A DNA stretch of 64,000 nt. Origin: an uncultured Fibrobacter sp. (GTDB lineage Bacteria; Fibrobacterota; Fibrobacteria; Fibrobacterales; Fibrobacteraceae). The stretch covers positions 1 to 64,000 of the forward strand of contig NZ_ONDD01000011.1 in assembly GCF_900316465.1 (NCBI RefSeq), read 5' to 3'. The position numbers and the translations under genes are program-made. The notes under the pieces are model-generated. The model was not told the origin of the DNA. It did no database searches and saw only the letters and a program-made list of their open reading frames with translations. Position 1 is the first letter of the stretch, and each line of letters opens with the position of its first letter. This document shows positions 6,904 through 16,300 of the stretch, piece by piece.

Positions 6904-9528
6904 TTAGCGAACGCTGATTGTCTGAAGGCCCGAGGCCGTCTTCAAGATATAGCGGCCAGCATTGCGGATTTCGATTTTCACGTTCGCAGTCGATGCTTGG
7001 TAACGGCCAATCACACGGCCCTGCATATCCATCAAGGTCACTTCCGAACCGGGCTTTACACCAGAGACGGAGGCCACACGACCTTCAACGGCAACGCCAA
7101 TCTTTGCTGGCAGAGCACTACTGCGCTGAGCAACCGTCTGACCCGAAAGAGAATCGTTATCAAAGATATTCTTCACATCCACCTTGCAAGGCTTCATCTT
7201 TTCAATCGACTCGGACTGGTCCAGGTAGAAATTACTGAAGATGTTCATGTTGCTCATCGTAGTGCGACGGTCACAGAAGAAGATATCGATGTCGTAGGAT
7301 TTTCCGACAACCAAAGGTTCCCCGTTCTTACCCTTCACGCGTGAAAGGTCTGCATAACCAGGGGCAGCCAAATGCGTACCACCCAAGTCGATTACAAGTT
7401 TTCCATCGATAAAGATCCAGATATCGTCATCGCCACGGACACCGAACTTTTGACCGTTCTTGTAAGTAAACTTGGCATGGCTTTCGAAACAGAAATGTTG
7501 GTTACGCCCAACTTTCGGAGAGAACCATCTCGTTTCAAAAGACATCGCGGACGCATTTATTCCAGCACCACCAACAAGCGTTTCATAGTCCTTGAACAGC
7601 GGCCAACCATCGGGAGCATCCATGGGGCAAGACCAACCCCATACGCAAAGTTCGCTTCCAGTTTCCGGTGCGCCCAAGTACTTTGTAAGAGGCGCCGTAA
7701 GGTCTTCACCATCGGCAAAAAGTCCAGAGCAATCAATACCCTTATCCCACGCAGGGCCTTTGCAAAGCACGTTCATCTTCGACACATTTTCGACCGAGTC
7801 AAGTGCTCGAAGTTTCGAGCCAATGAACACGGGACCTTCTGCGGTGCGCTTAGTTCTTGCAGCAGCAACCGGGCTCCCCACGACAACATCGGCATCCTCA
7901 GTTTGTTCAACAGGATAATAGCCGCCAATCACAGGTGCACCAGGAGATGTGTATGCATCCGACAAGAATTCCCACTTGCCCTCATTATTGAGCATAAACG
8001 GAATTGCCGAGCAAGTCGTTTCGTTCACGCCTTCGGTCGGATTAAACAACTGGTTAAAGTATTCCGACTTGATAAAGCACTTTTCACCCGTTTTAGAAAG
8101 GACCGGCTTATTGTCTGCGCCAAGGACACTGTCTACAATCCCAGGCGTCACACCAATACAAGCATTGATTGCCTCCATGGCAACAGTCTTATCGACATCC
8201 TGAGCGGCAGTACCCGAGAGAGCCTGGCAACCTTCGCCGCCCTGAGAATAGCAGGAGAACGCCGGATGAAGACTAGCATCGGTATCATAGACAATTCCCT
8301 GCAGTTCCACCGAGCAGATTCCATTTACTTCAGGATTTTTATTATACCAGAATGTCTTGGTCAAATCGTTTGCAACATAAAAGAGTTCTGTCGTCTTCTG
8401 AGCCTTAAACAACGAATCAAGATTCAAGCCTTTGGCAAACGAAAGCGCAGAGTTTTCTTTTCCGACAAAAGAAGCATTCGTCGGAATGGATTCTTCAAAG
8501 AAGACCGATGTAAACCAACCGCAATTTCTGTCATAGACTTTCACCGTAGACTTTACGCCAGAAGTTCCATTCACGATCACCGGAATTTCACCAAACCAAT
8601 CTGCGGTTTGGGGCGGAAGCACATGCACACTATACACTTGTTCCGGAGCCTTTGTGCGCACCAGTGTGGAATGTTCCTTCTTGGGATTTTCGAAAACATA
8701 AATAGAATCGCTATCGTACAAAGAAAGGTCTATACCAAGCTTGGAGACGTAGTAGCCATAGCTACCATCGCTCACACTGAATTCTTCTGCATAAACATAG
8801 CGCACTGCACCATTGGTAAACGCAATCTTTCCATTAAGAGCTCTATAAAGCGTATCCGCAGAAAGAGTATCGTAAACCGTTTCCCTATATGGTACTGAAT
8901 CAGGCACAGTATAGCTAACGACTGTATCCAACTTGACATTCGCCCTGATATACGGGACCTTCAGTTCGTCATGGGCAACGAACCACCCATCACTTGTCTT
9001 TTTCTGGAGTTTGACCGACTCGTTATTAGCAATGACGTAACTTGTTCCCCAATAATCCGGCGCCTTGAAGAATACCGTCGGAGCAGAGAGATCCCTATAC
9101 ATCAGGTCGCCTTTGTCAAAGTCGATATAGAGGTCTTCGTGATTATCAAAATCCTTTGCAGTGAAGATTCTTGAGGACTGGTAGGATTTTTCGTAAACGT
9201 AGCTCGCATAGCCCTCATCGTCGACAACTCTCTTTGCCGTGCTATCGAGAATGCTTCTGTAAAAACAGAACGGGGCAATTGTGTCACCCTGAAGGAGCGA
9301 TTTGACCGGTCCAAAAAACCACCCATACTCATCCCTGCTCGAAATAGGGATATCACTTGTACCGATAGCCTTGACTACACCGCTATCATTTTTTGCCGTA
9401 CAGCCAACAGACAGGTACAAATATTCCGAGGCACGGACAGATTTTTTCACATACACATTGCCCGTATAGTTCATTGCAAACGATACCGCCGCAAAACTGA
9501 GGGCCGCCACCAAAAACAATCGTTTCAC
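6904..9528 (-). CDS. Fibro-slime domain protein with T9SS-like C-terminal domain
   Basis: Exported protein of 874 aa. The start is the GTG at 9528, preceded by GAAGGAGG with 4-nt spacing; it begins a signal peptide (VKRLFLVAALSFAAVSFA). The C-terminal third contains the fibro-slime module (TIGR02148), recognised by GDDDIWIFIDGKLVIDLGG and the following YDIDIFFCDRR and NIFSNFYLD; it is a PA14-like beta fold, also known from slime-mould prespore proteins. The N-terminal 500 residues are beta-rich with many Tyr and paired Cys and match nothing I know. The last residues carry VTLMDMQGRVIGRY and end AGRYILKTASGLQTISVR, close to type IX secretion sorting domains. In Fibrobacter such proteins are associated with cell-surface adhesion to cellulose; that role is inferred here. 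Confidence 0.88.
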   Translation of the reverse strand: MKRLFLVAALSFAAVSFAMNYTGNVYVKKSVRASEYLYLSVGCTAKNDSGVVKAIGTSDIPISSRDEYGWFFGPVKSLLQGDTIAPFCFYRSILDSTAKRVVDDEGYASYVYEKSYQSSRIFTAKDFDNHEDLYIDFDKGDLMYRDLSAPTVFFKAPDYWGTSYVIANNESVKLQKKTSDGWFVAHDELKVPYIRANVKLDTVVSYTVPDSVPYRETVYDTLSADTLYRALNGKIAFTNGAVRYVYAEEFSVSDGSYGYYVSKLGIDLSLYDSDSIYVFENPKKEHSTLVRTKAPEQVYSVHVLPPQTADWFGEIPVIVNGTSGVKSTVKVYDRNCGWFTSVFFEESIPTNASFVGKENSALSFAKGLNLDSLFKAQKTTELFYVANDLTKTFWYNKNPEVNGICSVELQGIVYDTDASLHPAFSCYSQGGEGCQALSGTAAQDVDKTVAMEAINACIGVTPGIVDSVLGADNKPVLSKTGEKCFIKSEYFNQLFNPTEGVNETTCSAIPFMLNNEGKWEFLSDAYTSPGAPVIGGYYPVEQTEDADVVVGSPVAAARTKRTAEGPVFIGSKLRALDSVENVSKMNVLCKGPAWDKGIDCSGLFADGEDLTAPLTKYLGAPETGSELCVWGWSCPMDAPDGWPLFKDYETLVGGAGINASAMSFETRWFSPKVGRNQHFCFESHAKFTYKNGQKFGVRGDDDIWIFIDGKLVIDLGGTHLAAPGYADLSRVKGKNGEPLVVGKSYDIDIFFCDRRTTMSNMNIFSNFYLDQSESIEKMKPCKVDVKNIFDNDSLSGQTVAQRSSALPAKIGVAVEGRVASVSGVKPGSEVTLMDMQGRVIGRYQASTANVKIEIRNAGRYILKTASGLQTISVR

Positions 9529-9579
9529 GATTCCTCCTTCTAACAAAGTCTTCTTTTTACAAAGATAAAACAACAAAAG

Positions 9580-9610
9580 AAACCCGGCAAGGCCCGAGTT
9601 TCATTTTGTT
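9580..9610 (-). terminator. Terminator of the MFS/spermidine-synthase fusion gene
   Basis: Imperfect stem AAACcCGG / CCGaGTTT. On the minus strand it is followed by a T-rich tract. It sits 27 bp past the stop at 9637. Confidence 0.6.
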
Positions 9611-9636
9611 TACATTAATTTGGTATTATTCGATTG

Positions 9637-12624
9637 CTACTGGAGTTTTCTTCTGAGTTGCTGGATTTCACGCTCAATTAGGCGCTTTTCAACCGCGAAG
9701 AAGTCTTCGTTCTTCTGGATTGCATTCTTGTAAATAGCATCGGCAAGTTCCGGCTCCCCTGCCAAAAGCGACAGCACGATGCAGTTGCGCAAGAAGATGT
9801 CGCCCATGTCGTTCATCTCGTAGCGGTCAAAGAAGTTCGCAATCAAGAGAGCCGCCTGCTTGTAAACACCCTGACGGGCAGCCTCGAGAATACCGAATTC
9901 ATCGGCAAAGGCCCGCGGGAATGCATTCATGGAAACAAGGTCCATAGCCTTCATGTAAACCTCGTCGGAATCGCGACATTCAATCGGAACCTTGCGAATC
10001 CATTCCACAAAGTTTTCGCGGAACTTCTGATAACCTATAGACGCTTCAAGTTCGACTAGGCGCGGATTTTCGGACACGACGCTATCCAAGATAATGCTGT
10101 CGCCCTGGGCAATCGTATCAACCTTCACCAGCACGCGAGAGAACGAATCCTTCGCGGCAGCCGCTTCAAGTTCTTGCATGTAAGAAAGCAAGGCCGTCTT
10201 CTTGAATTCATCCTTCGGCTCTTCGAGCATCGCCTTCACGCGGGCAGGACGGCGCATCTTGTAGTCTTCAGGGTCAAGGTACTGCTGCCAGCAAACTTCG
10301 CAGCTATCGAACACATTCACGATGTGCGCTTCGGAGTGAACGAAGCGGGCTTCTTCAGCCTTGTTGTCGACCATCGGAATAAACAGGCTATTCGGCTTCA
10401 CGCCTTCAAGCAGAGATTTAAGCATCTTATTCGTGAACAGGAAATTCCTTTCGCCAAAGAATTCCGGATCGCGGTGAATGCGTTTGAATTCGGCCACAAG
10501 TGCGGTATCGGTGGAGAAACGCCCAATGCCCTTCTGGAATACCGGCTGGTCGCTCGCAATCATGATGATGTCGGGTTCATCGGTCGACTTGTACAAGCTC
10601 ACGTACGGGAATACTGTATCGAGCGCCTTCAGAATATTCAGGAACATCAAGTCGTTGAATTCATAAGTCTGAATCCACTGCACCCAAAGGGCACCCGGTT
10701 TCATGTAACGGCGCATCTTGGCGTAGAATTCATGCGCGAAGAGGCCTGCCACACCGCTCACCCACGGGTTACTGGGCACGCTGATAATCATGTCGTACTG
10801 ACGGCGGTTCGTATGGAAGAACGTGGTCGCGTCATCAATAAAGATGTGAATGCGCGGGTCATCGTAGCCGCGGTAATTCCACGGATAGAATCCCTTCGCC
10901 AAATCCATCATGGCCTGCTCGATTTCCACACAATCGAAATCCTTGAGCAACGGGTCAGCGAGCAAGTAATGCGCGCCCATGCCGCTACCGAAGCCCACCA
11001 TGGCGGCGTCGTACGGTTCTGTCTTCACGGCCATCGGCATGAAGGCAGTGGCAGCCTGCGTCAGTTCATCGCTTGAAATCGGAGATTCGCGATCCTTGCT
11101 CATGCTCGCGTCGGCCTTACCGTTCGTCTTCACATAGTAATGCACCGGCGATTCGTGGAAGCTGATTGTTGCCGTCTTTCCATCAATCACCTGAATCTTT
11201 TCATTCGGGTGCATGTTCTTGTAACTGCGGAACACGCCAGACGTAATGAGCGACGGATCAAACTTCACAAAGATGGCCGGCATAATCATCACGCACACCA
11301 TGATATAGAACATCACACTGTAGCGGAAACGCTTGCGGTAAATCACCAGCAGCAAGAAACCAATTGCAAAGTCAAGCAAGGCAGCCGTCACAAGGGCGCC
11401 CTTGAGCTGCAAAAGCGGCAACAGCACAAGGCCACCGCCTGCAGAACCGATGATAGAGCCCAGCGTATTCCAGCCGTAGACCTTGCCAATCGGGGCTTCG
11501 CTTTTGAAGGCGCGAGTCAAAATCAACGTAATCAGCGGGAGCGTCATGCCTGCAAAGAAACTCGTAGGAATCATCCACAGCATCGAAAGCGCATACTTGA
11601 ACAGGCTCCAGCAAACGTAACCGTCAGAGGTCGGATTGAAAATCTGGTTCGCCTCGTTCATCATGCCCCAGAAGGGCTGATGGAAGTACAGCGTGCAAAG
11701 TGCAAAGAACGCCATGAAAATCTGTGCCATCGAAAGCACAATCAAGCTGTCTTTCTTAAGCAACTTGCCGCTTACCGCAGAACCCAGCGCAAGTCCCAAG
11801 ATAAAGGCCGAAAGCATCTGGTCAAAGCTATGGCTCGAAGACCCCAGCAACAGCGACAGCAAACGAATCCAGACAATTTCATAGACGAACGAAGTAAGAC
11901 CCGTAATCGCCGCAATCCAGAACCAGGTGTTCTTCGGCGGCATGGCAAGTTTATGTTCGGCCACGTAGTCTTCGTCATGAACTTCGGGCGCATCGTCATC
12001 TTTAGGCGGCACCGGCGAAGTCGCAATACCGATAAAGCTGAATACCGCCGCGAGCAAGAAGTTGATAGAGGCAGCCACGCACAAGGTCGCATGGTTACCG
12101 ATTTCAGGAATCAACAGGTAGCTTGTCGCCAAGATACCGATGGCAGAGCCCAAGCTGTTGGTAAAGTAAAGCATCGGGAGCGAAACTTCGGCGCCACTCT
12201 TGCGCATAAGTCCCGCGGCAATAAAGGGGAATGTCATACCGACCGCAATCGCAATCGGGAGCGTCGAGCCCGTGGCAAGTGCGACCTTCGCGATTTCAGC
12301 ACCGCGCGGCGTCAGCGAAGCGGTCCATGCAGAATCGTAGAATATTCCGGTAAGCCAAATGTACAACGGGTGGTACGCTACCCCGCCAATACCGATAGCC
12401 AGTTCCACCAAGCCGTACCCCAAGAGCGGGCGCTTGGTTTTCTCGACCATCCTGCCTGCAATAAAGCTGCCTATGGCAAGGCCGCCCATGTAAATGCAGA
12501 GCGTGAGCACCTGGCCGTAGCTAGAATGCCCCAAGAAGAGTTTAAGGTAACGCGCCCACGAGCCTTCGTAAATCAGGCCCGCAAACCCGGACAGGGCAAA
12601 CAGGAAATAGACGAGGAAGTTCAT
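9637..12624 (-). CDS. Fused MFS-like transporter / spermidine synthase-like protein
   Basis: Protein of 995 aa. The first 480 residues hold many hydrophobic segments in two blocks separated by a hydrophilic loop near residues 205-235, an MFS-like arrangement. About residues 500-760 form a Rossmann methyltransferase fold of the spermidine synthase family: VGFGSGMGAHYLL is the glycine-rich loop, DCVEIEQAMMDLAKGF the acidic strand, and DDATTFFHTNRRQYDMI the 'DDA' region next to the active site. The rest is helical and unassigned. Such fusions are known across bacteria, but their substrate is not established and true polyamine synthesis should not be assumed. Its TATAAT box lies 6 nt before the ATG. 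Confidence 0.8.
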   Translation of the reverse strand: MNFLVYFLFALSGFAGLIYEGSWARYLKLFLGHSSYGQVLTLCIYMGGLAIGSFIAGRMVEKTKRPLLGYGLVELAIGIGGVAYHPLYIWLTGIFYDSAWTASLTPRGAEIAKVALATGSTLPIAIAVGMTFPFIAAGLMRKSGAEVSLPMLYFTNSLGSAIGILATSYLLIPEIGNHATLCVAASINFLLAAVFSFIGIATSPVPPKDDDAPEVHDEDYVAEHKLAMPPKNTWFWIAAITGLTSFVYEIVWIRLLSLLLGSSSHSFDQMLSAFILGLALGSAVSGKLLKKDSLIVLSMAQIFMAFFALCTLYFHQPFWGMMNEANQIFNPTSDGYVCWSLFKYALSMLWMIPTSFFAGMTLPLITLILTRAFKSEAPIGKVYGWNTLGSIIGSAGGGLVLLPLLQLKGALVTAALLDFAIGFLLLVIYRKRFRYSVMFYIMVCVMIMPAIFVKFDPSLITSGVFRSYKNMHPNEKIQVIDGKTATISFHESPVHYYVKTNGKADASMSKDRESPISSDELTQAATAFMPMAVKTEPYDAAMVGFGSGMGAHYLLADPLLKDFDCVEIEQAMMDLAKGFYPWNYRGYDDPRIHIFIDDATTFFHTNRRQYDMIISVPSNPWVSGVAGLFAHEFYAKMRRYMKPGALWVQWIQTYEFNDLMFLNILKALDTVFPYVSLYKSTDEPDIIMIASDQPVFQKGIGRFSTDTALVAEFKRIHRDPEFFGERNFLFTNKMLKSLLEGVKPNSLFIPMVDNKAEEARFVHSEAHIVNVFDSCEVCWQQYLDPEDYKMRRPARVKAMLEEPKDEFKKTALLSYMQELEAAAAKDSFSRVLVKVDTIAQGDSIILDSVVSENPRLVELEASIGYQKFRENFVEWIRKVPIECRDSDEVYMKAMDLVSMNAFPRAFADEFGILEAARQGVYKQAALLIANFFDRYEMNDMGDIFLRNCIVLSLLAGEPELADAIYKNAIQKNEDFFAVEKRLIEREIQQLRRKLQ

Positions 12625-12636
12625 ACTTCAATTATA
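12625..12636 (-). promoter_or_regulatory. -10 box abutting the start codon (leaderless mRNA)
   Basis: On the minus strand TATAAT (12636-12631) ends 6 nt before the ATG at 12624. A TTGTTT element lies 16 nt upstream of it. Confidence 0.65.
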
Positions 12637-12689
12637 ACAAATGAATTGCCGCAAACAACTTGTCAACTCCAGTTTGCTCCCTATAACAA

Positions 12690-12716
12690 GAAAATCCCGG
12701 TTTTTGCCGGGATTTC
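12690..12716 (-). terminator. Terminator of the CGDD lipoprotein gene
   Basis: Stem AATCCCGG / CCGGGATT with a T-run on the minus strand, 22 bp past the stop at 12738. Confidence 0.75.
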
Positions 12717-12737
12717 GTCAAAATCTTGGTCTGTCAA

Positions 12738-13823
12738 TTAGTTTTCTGCGTATTTCAGCATCTTACGGATGGTCCTGTCAATATCTTTTTCGACATTACT
12801 CCTTGACTTTGCCGCTTTCTTATAAAGGACATTCATGTCTTGCGACACGACAGAGATTCCTCTAAGGCATTCGTTGAATTCACTCTCGTTATCTTTTCTC
12901 AGTCTGTAAGCATACACATATTCATTTCCATTGCCGTCCGTTTCTTGTTCAAACTTTAAGTAATCAGCATATTCCATATTGCAATGAGATTTTTCGGGAC
13001 GCGTCCTTAAGTAATAACCATGGCAACTTGTAACGCCATCAGAAACCACAAGGTCAATTTCCTCCTGCTCATACAGCTCAGGTTCTTTTATGATAAGCTT
13101 TTCATCAACCTTGTTTACCGTAAGCGTGAAGGTCTTTTCGCCGATCATAAACTTTCCACCATTCTTTGATCTTTCAATGACCTGAACACCATTACGTTCA
13201 GCCACTTCTTGAACTTCTTCCGGTTCGCTATAGGTAATTTCATTTATATACACATTGTCGTAACCACGTCCTGTAAGCTTATTGTAAAGCTGATACATAA
13301 AATAACTGTCCATATAATGTTGGGCATTCAGTTCAGCCAAATACCGGTCATAGTGATAGACTGCAGATGCAGACACCTTTCCCGGAGAGAATCTGTATTC
13401 CATGTCATAGTACTGGCGCTTTTTATCGGAACAATAGAGTCCGTCTTCATCATTGTAGCGGCACGCAGTGTATTTCCATGTGCCATAAAGATTGCCGGCA
13501 GATCCACCCACATAGATGTTCGCGCTATATTCTTCGTCTCCATCAACTTCATAAAGGTACAGCGAATCACCATGAAATTCATATCTGAAAGTATCGGAGC
13601 TTGGTGCCTGCAAAACAGACTTCCACACAGGGCTTTCATTTTCGACTACGCACTGATCCGCATAATATTTATCCGGTGTCATTACCAGCATTTTATTCGC
13701 TTCGTCTACAACCAGCGAGGCCGTTGCAGAAATAGTGCTCCCTGCATTAGACGAGCTGTCGTCTCCGCATGCAGTCATTAAAAAAGCGCTAGCGGCAAAT
13801 ACCGTTATAATTGATTTTCTCAT
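12738..13823 (-). CDS. Hypothetical lipoprotein (CGDD type)
   Basis: Protein of 361 aa. The start at 13823 is set by GAGGAGAAAC directly before the ATG; the frame upstream only shadows the P-II-like genes. Signal peptide with lipobox MTAC gives a mature start CGDDSSSN, shared with three other lipoproteins in this window, then a Ser-rich linker. The body is rich in Tyr, Asp and Glu with scattered Cys pairs (DQCVVEN, TACRYND, GLYCSD, TSCHGYY, KSHCNMEY). The C-terminus is charged and helical. No family recognised. It follows the two P-II-like genes on the same strand after 19 bp but has its own ribosome site. Confidence 0.7.
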   Translation of the reverse strand: MRKSIITVFAASAFLMTACGDDSSSNAGSTISATASLVVDEANKMLVMTPDKYYADQCVVENESPVWKSVLQAPSSDTFRYEFHGDSLYLYEVDGDEEYSANIYVGGSAGNLYGTWKYTACRYNDEDGLYCSDKKRQYYDMEYRFSPGKVSASAVYHYDRYLAELNAQHYMDSYFMYQLYNKLTGRGYDNVYINEITYSEPEEVQEVAERNGVQVIERSKNGGKFMIGEKTFTLTVNKVDEKLIIKEPELYEQEEIDLVVSDGVTSCHGYYLRTRPEKSHCNMEYADYLKFEQETDGNGNEYVYAYRLRKDNESEFNECLRGISVVSQDMNVLYKKAAKSRSNVEKDIDRTIRKMLKYAEN

Positions 13824-13842
13824 GTTTCTCCTCTTAGTTTTT

Positions 13843-14247
13843 TTACTTCTGTTTTTCTGCGGTTTCGACGGCGACTTCGGCTTTTTCAGCCGCTTTTTCG
13901 GCAGCAACCTCAGCAGCCTTGATTTCGGCCTTCCACGGGGTAAGGCCAACCACGTTGTCCACCGGGAGCGAAAACGCGATTCCCTGACCCATGGTGTCAA
14001 GTCCCGCCTTCTGGTAAAGGGCATGCAAAACGGCATCCTTGATCTTGGCGTCCACCAGAATCATGACGATTTCTTTTTCGGGCTGAATCGCGATATGGAA
14101 AAACGACTCGGCTTCCTTGTTCGCCGTACCGCGGGCATTCAGAATCGTACCGCCGCGGGCACCGGCATCCTTCGCCGCTTCCATCACGGTTTCAGAGAAT
14201 CCGGTATTCACAATACAAAAGATGACTTCGTGATTGAATCCGCTCAT
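13843..14247 (-). CDS. P-II-like regulatory protein with Ala/Glu/Lys tail
   Basis: Protein of 134 aa. A ferredoxin-like P-II fold is suggested by EVIFCIVNTGFSETVMEAAK (first strand and helix), GARGGTILNARG (nucleotide-loop region), KEIVMILVDAKIKDAVLHAL (third strand and helix) and GQGIAFSLPVDNVVGL. The last 30 residues are an Ala/Glu/Lys helix absent from GlnB or GlnK. Canonical P-II proteins sense 2-oxoglutarate, ATP and ADP and bind a target membrane protein. The gene overlaps the previous P-II-like gene by ATGA (4 bp), and both follow a DUF1538 transporter, the expected target. I infer regulation of that transporter, not classical ammonium control; no amtB or glnA is nearby. Confidence 0.78.
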   Translation of the reverse strand: MSGFNHEVIFCIVNTGFSETVMEAAKDAGARGGTILNARGTANKEAESFFHIAIQPEKEIVMILVDAKIKDAVLHALYQKAGLDTMGQGIAFSLPVDNVVGLTPWKAEIKAAEVAAEKAAEKAEVAVETAEKQK

Positions 14248-14660
14248 TTTTCGTTTCTCCGTACCGCATCGCGGTTGTCGCTTAAAAAGTTGAAGATGGA
14301 CTTGCCGATAATGCTTGTCATCGGAATGGTATAGGCAATACCCTTGCCGCCCACAATCGTATTGAACTTTTCGGCAAGGCTATCGAGGGCTGCACGCAAA
14401 TTGTTTTCGCCAATAATGCTAATAATCACGGCGCGGTCCGAATCGGCAAGGCCCATGGCTGTCGCAATTTCACGCGGGGCAGTTCCTTGGCCGAACAGCA
14501 CCATCTGCATGTTCACGCCAAAAGACTGAATGTGGTCCATGTAAAAGTCCGCCTTGGCACGGCTCACCACCGTAATTAAAATCTTGAGGCGATTCATCGA
14601 AACCTTGGCACGCGTGCTCCCGCGCAACACCCTGTTTCTTATTTTCTTTTCTACATCCAT
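14244..14660 (-). CDS. P-II-like regulatory protein
   Basis: Protein of 138 aa, diverged from the next gene product. After a basic N-terminus (about 22 residues), it has LKILITVVSRAKADFYMDHIQSFGV (strand, helix), a region in place of the T-loop (MQMVLFGQGTAPREIATAMG), and SDRAVIISIIGENNLRAALDSLAEKF followed by GKGIAYTIPMTSIIG. The T-loop tyrosine used for uridylylation in GlnB is not seen, so covalent control is unlikely. It sits 8 bp after the DUF1538 gene and is translationally coupled to the second P-II-like gene. The pair may form heteromers. Confidence 0.72.
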   Translation of the reverse strand: MDVEKKIRNRVLRGSTRAKVSMNRLKILITVVSRAKADFYMDHIQSFGVNMQMVLFGQGTAPREIATAMGLADSDRAVIISIIGENNLRAALDSLAEKFNTIVGGKGIAYTIPMTSIIGKSIFNFLSDNRDAVRRNEK

Positions 14661-14668
14661 GGCGCCCC

Positions 14669-16201
14669 CTACATAAAGTCGATAATCTGTTCGTCGTCGG
14701 CATCTTGAATGCGACGCATCATCATGCGGTTACGGAGCGCCGTCGAAACGGTCGCCCTGAAACCGAGCACCTGTATCGTAATCAAGGGCGTCATCGCGAC
14801 CATCGCGACAATACCGAAAGCATAATTCAAAATCGAATCGCCACCGTCACGCAGGCCCGCGCATGCACCAATCGCCAAGGGCAGAATAAAGCTAGAGGTC
14901 AATGGACCGCTCGCCACGCCACCCGAGTCAAACGCAATCGCGGTATAAAGCTTAGGCACAAAGAACGAAAGCCCGAGCGAAATAAAGTAACCCGGAATCA
15001 GGTAATAAATAATCGGGAACCCGACAATAATGCGGATCATCGAAAGTCCGATCGAAATGCCCACGCCCACCGAAAGCGCAATCAGCATGGAACGCTTGGT
15101 CACCAGGCCACCAGTGACTTCTTCGACCTGCTTGTTCAGCACGTGCACCGCAGGTTCTGCAAGCACCACCACCAAACCAAGCACAAAACCAGCTACCACA
15201 AGCGCACGCGGCATGGCGCCCAGCTGCTTGCCCAGTTCAAATCCGATCGGCATGAACCCGACCGCAACTGCCGTTAAGAACACCACCAGTCCCACAAACG
15301 TGTACACAATGCCAAACGCCATCGGAATCAGCTTGGACCAAGAAAGGCGAAGCACCGTAATCTGGAGCAGCATAAAGAATATCACAATCAAGCCAAGTGC
15401 TACAAGCACTTCTTTTGCAACGCCCAAAATGACCGGCAAGAAGTTCATGCCGAGACTTGCATCAATCGAATAGGCCGATTCCGAAAGCTGATACGTCAAA
15501 TCACCCTTCGAAAAGATCACGAGCCCCATGAGCGCAATAATCGGGCCCACCGAGCAAAGCGCAATCAGACCGAAGCTGTTCTCGTTTGCGTTTTTACCGC
15601 CAATGGCACCGGCCACACCCACACCGAGGGCCATGATAAAGGGAACCGTAATCGGGCCCGTAGTCACGCCACCCGAATCAAAAGCCAGCGGAACAAAGAC
15701 ATCTTTTCCGAAGGTGACCATGACCATGCCGAGCATGAACAACACGAGGTAGAAAAAGATGATGATTGTCGAAAGGTCTTTCTTGAACACGATCTTGATA
15801 ATCGAAAGCGCCAAGAAGCAACCCACGCCAACACCAATTGTCGCAATCAAAAGCGTCGGTTCCACCGCCGCACGCACCTGCTCGGCAAGCACCGATAAAT
15901 CGGGTTCCGCAACCGTAATGAGCACGCCCATTACAAAGCACACCGAAACAAGCAACTGCAGGCGTCTGGATTTGGTAAGGCCCGAACCCACATGTTCGCC
16001 CATCGGGGTCATGGCAAGGTCGGCGCCCAGGTTAAAAAGCCCGATGCCCACAATCAAGAAAATCGCACAAATAGAAAAAACAACAAGCTGCTTAAAGGAC
16101 AATGTCACCAGCGGCGTACAAGACACCGCAAGCACAATCAGCGTGACCGGCAAGACCGAGCCAAACGCCTCTTTCAACTTGTCCAGCAAAATCTTAAACA
16201 T
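14669..16201 (-). CDS. DUF1538 integral membrane protein, tandem-domain
   Basis: Polytopic protein of 510 aa with 12 or more hydrophobic segments and an internal duplication. Each half carries the DUF1538 signature: AFDSGGVTTGPIT at about residues 173-185 and AFDSGGVASGPLT at about 423-435. VAEP (97-100) and LAEP (347-350) also recur 250 residues apart. In some bacteria the halves are separate genes; one such pair (UmpAB of Halomonas, from memory) was reported as a cation/proton antiporter. An ion-transport role is therefore plausible but unproven. Two P-II-like genes follow in the same operon, suggesting nucleotide- or metabolite-controlled transport. A TATATT box lies 8 nt before the ATG. 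Confidence 0.85.
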   Translation of the reverse strand: MFKILLDKLKEAFGSVLPVTLIVLAVSCTPLVTLSFKQLVVFSICAIFLIVGIGLFNLGADLAMTPMGEHVGSGLTKSRRLQLLVSVCFVMGVLITVAEPDLSVLAEQVRAAVEPTLLIATIGVGVGCFLALSIIKIVFKKDLSTIIIFFYLVLFMLGMVMVTFGKDVFVPLAFDSGGVTTGPITVPFIMALGVGVAGAIGGKNANENSFGLIALCSVGPIIALMGLVIFSKGDLTYQLSESAYSIDASLGMNFLPVILGVAKEVLVALGLIVIFFMLLQITVLRLSWSKLIPMAFGIVYTFVGLVVFLTAVAVGFMPIGFELGKQLGAMPRALVVAGFVLGLVVVLAEPAVHVLNKQVEEVTGGLVTKRSMLIALSVGVGISIGLSMIRIIVGFPIIYYLIPGYFISLGLSFFVPKLYTAIAFDSGGVASGPLTSSFILPLAIGACAGLRDGGDSILNYAFGIVAMVAMTPLITIQVLGFRATVSTALRNRMMMRRIQDADDEQIIDFM

Positions 16202-16215
16202 TTGCGGGAAATATA
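16202..16215 (-). promoter_or_regulatory. -10 box close to the start codon (leaderless mRNA)
   Basis: Minus-strand TATATT (16215-16210) ends 8 nt before the ATG at 16201. No Shine-Dalgarno sequence is seen. Confidence 0.55.
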
Positions 16216-16241
16216 GAAAAACGCAAGAAAATGCACATTTT

Positions 16242-16247
16242 TATAAT
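16242..16247 (+). promoter_or_regulatory. -10 box of the ECF sigma operon
   Basis: TATAAT lies 53 nt upstream of the preferred ATG at 16301, giving a leader with AAAGGG 5 nt before that ATG. It is back to back with the DUF1538 promoter. Confidence 0.4.
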
Positions 16248-16300
16248 TATTTTTCATAAAAATGCAACCGATGCAACTTTTAGGGCATCTAAAGGGTACA

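Noticed and set aside
9637..12624. Functional spermidine synthase (speE)
   Set aside because: The synthase-like domain is fused to a transporter-like membrane domain; such fusions are not shown to make spermidine, so no gene symbol was given.
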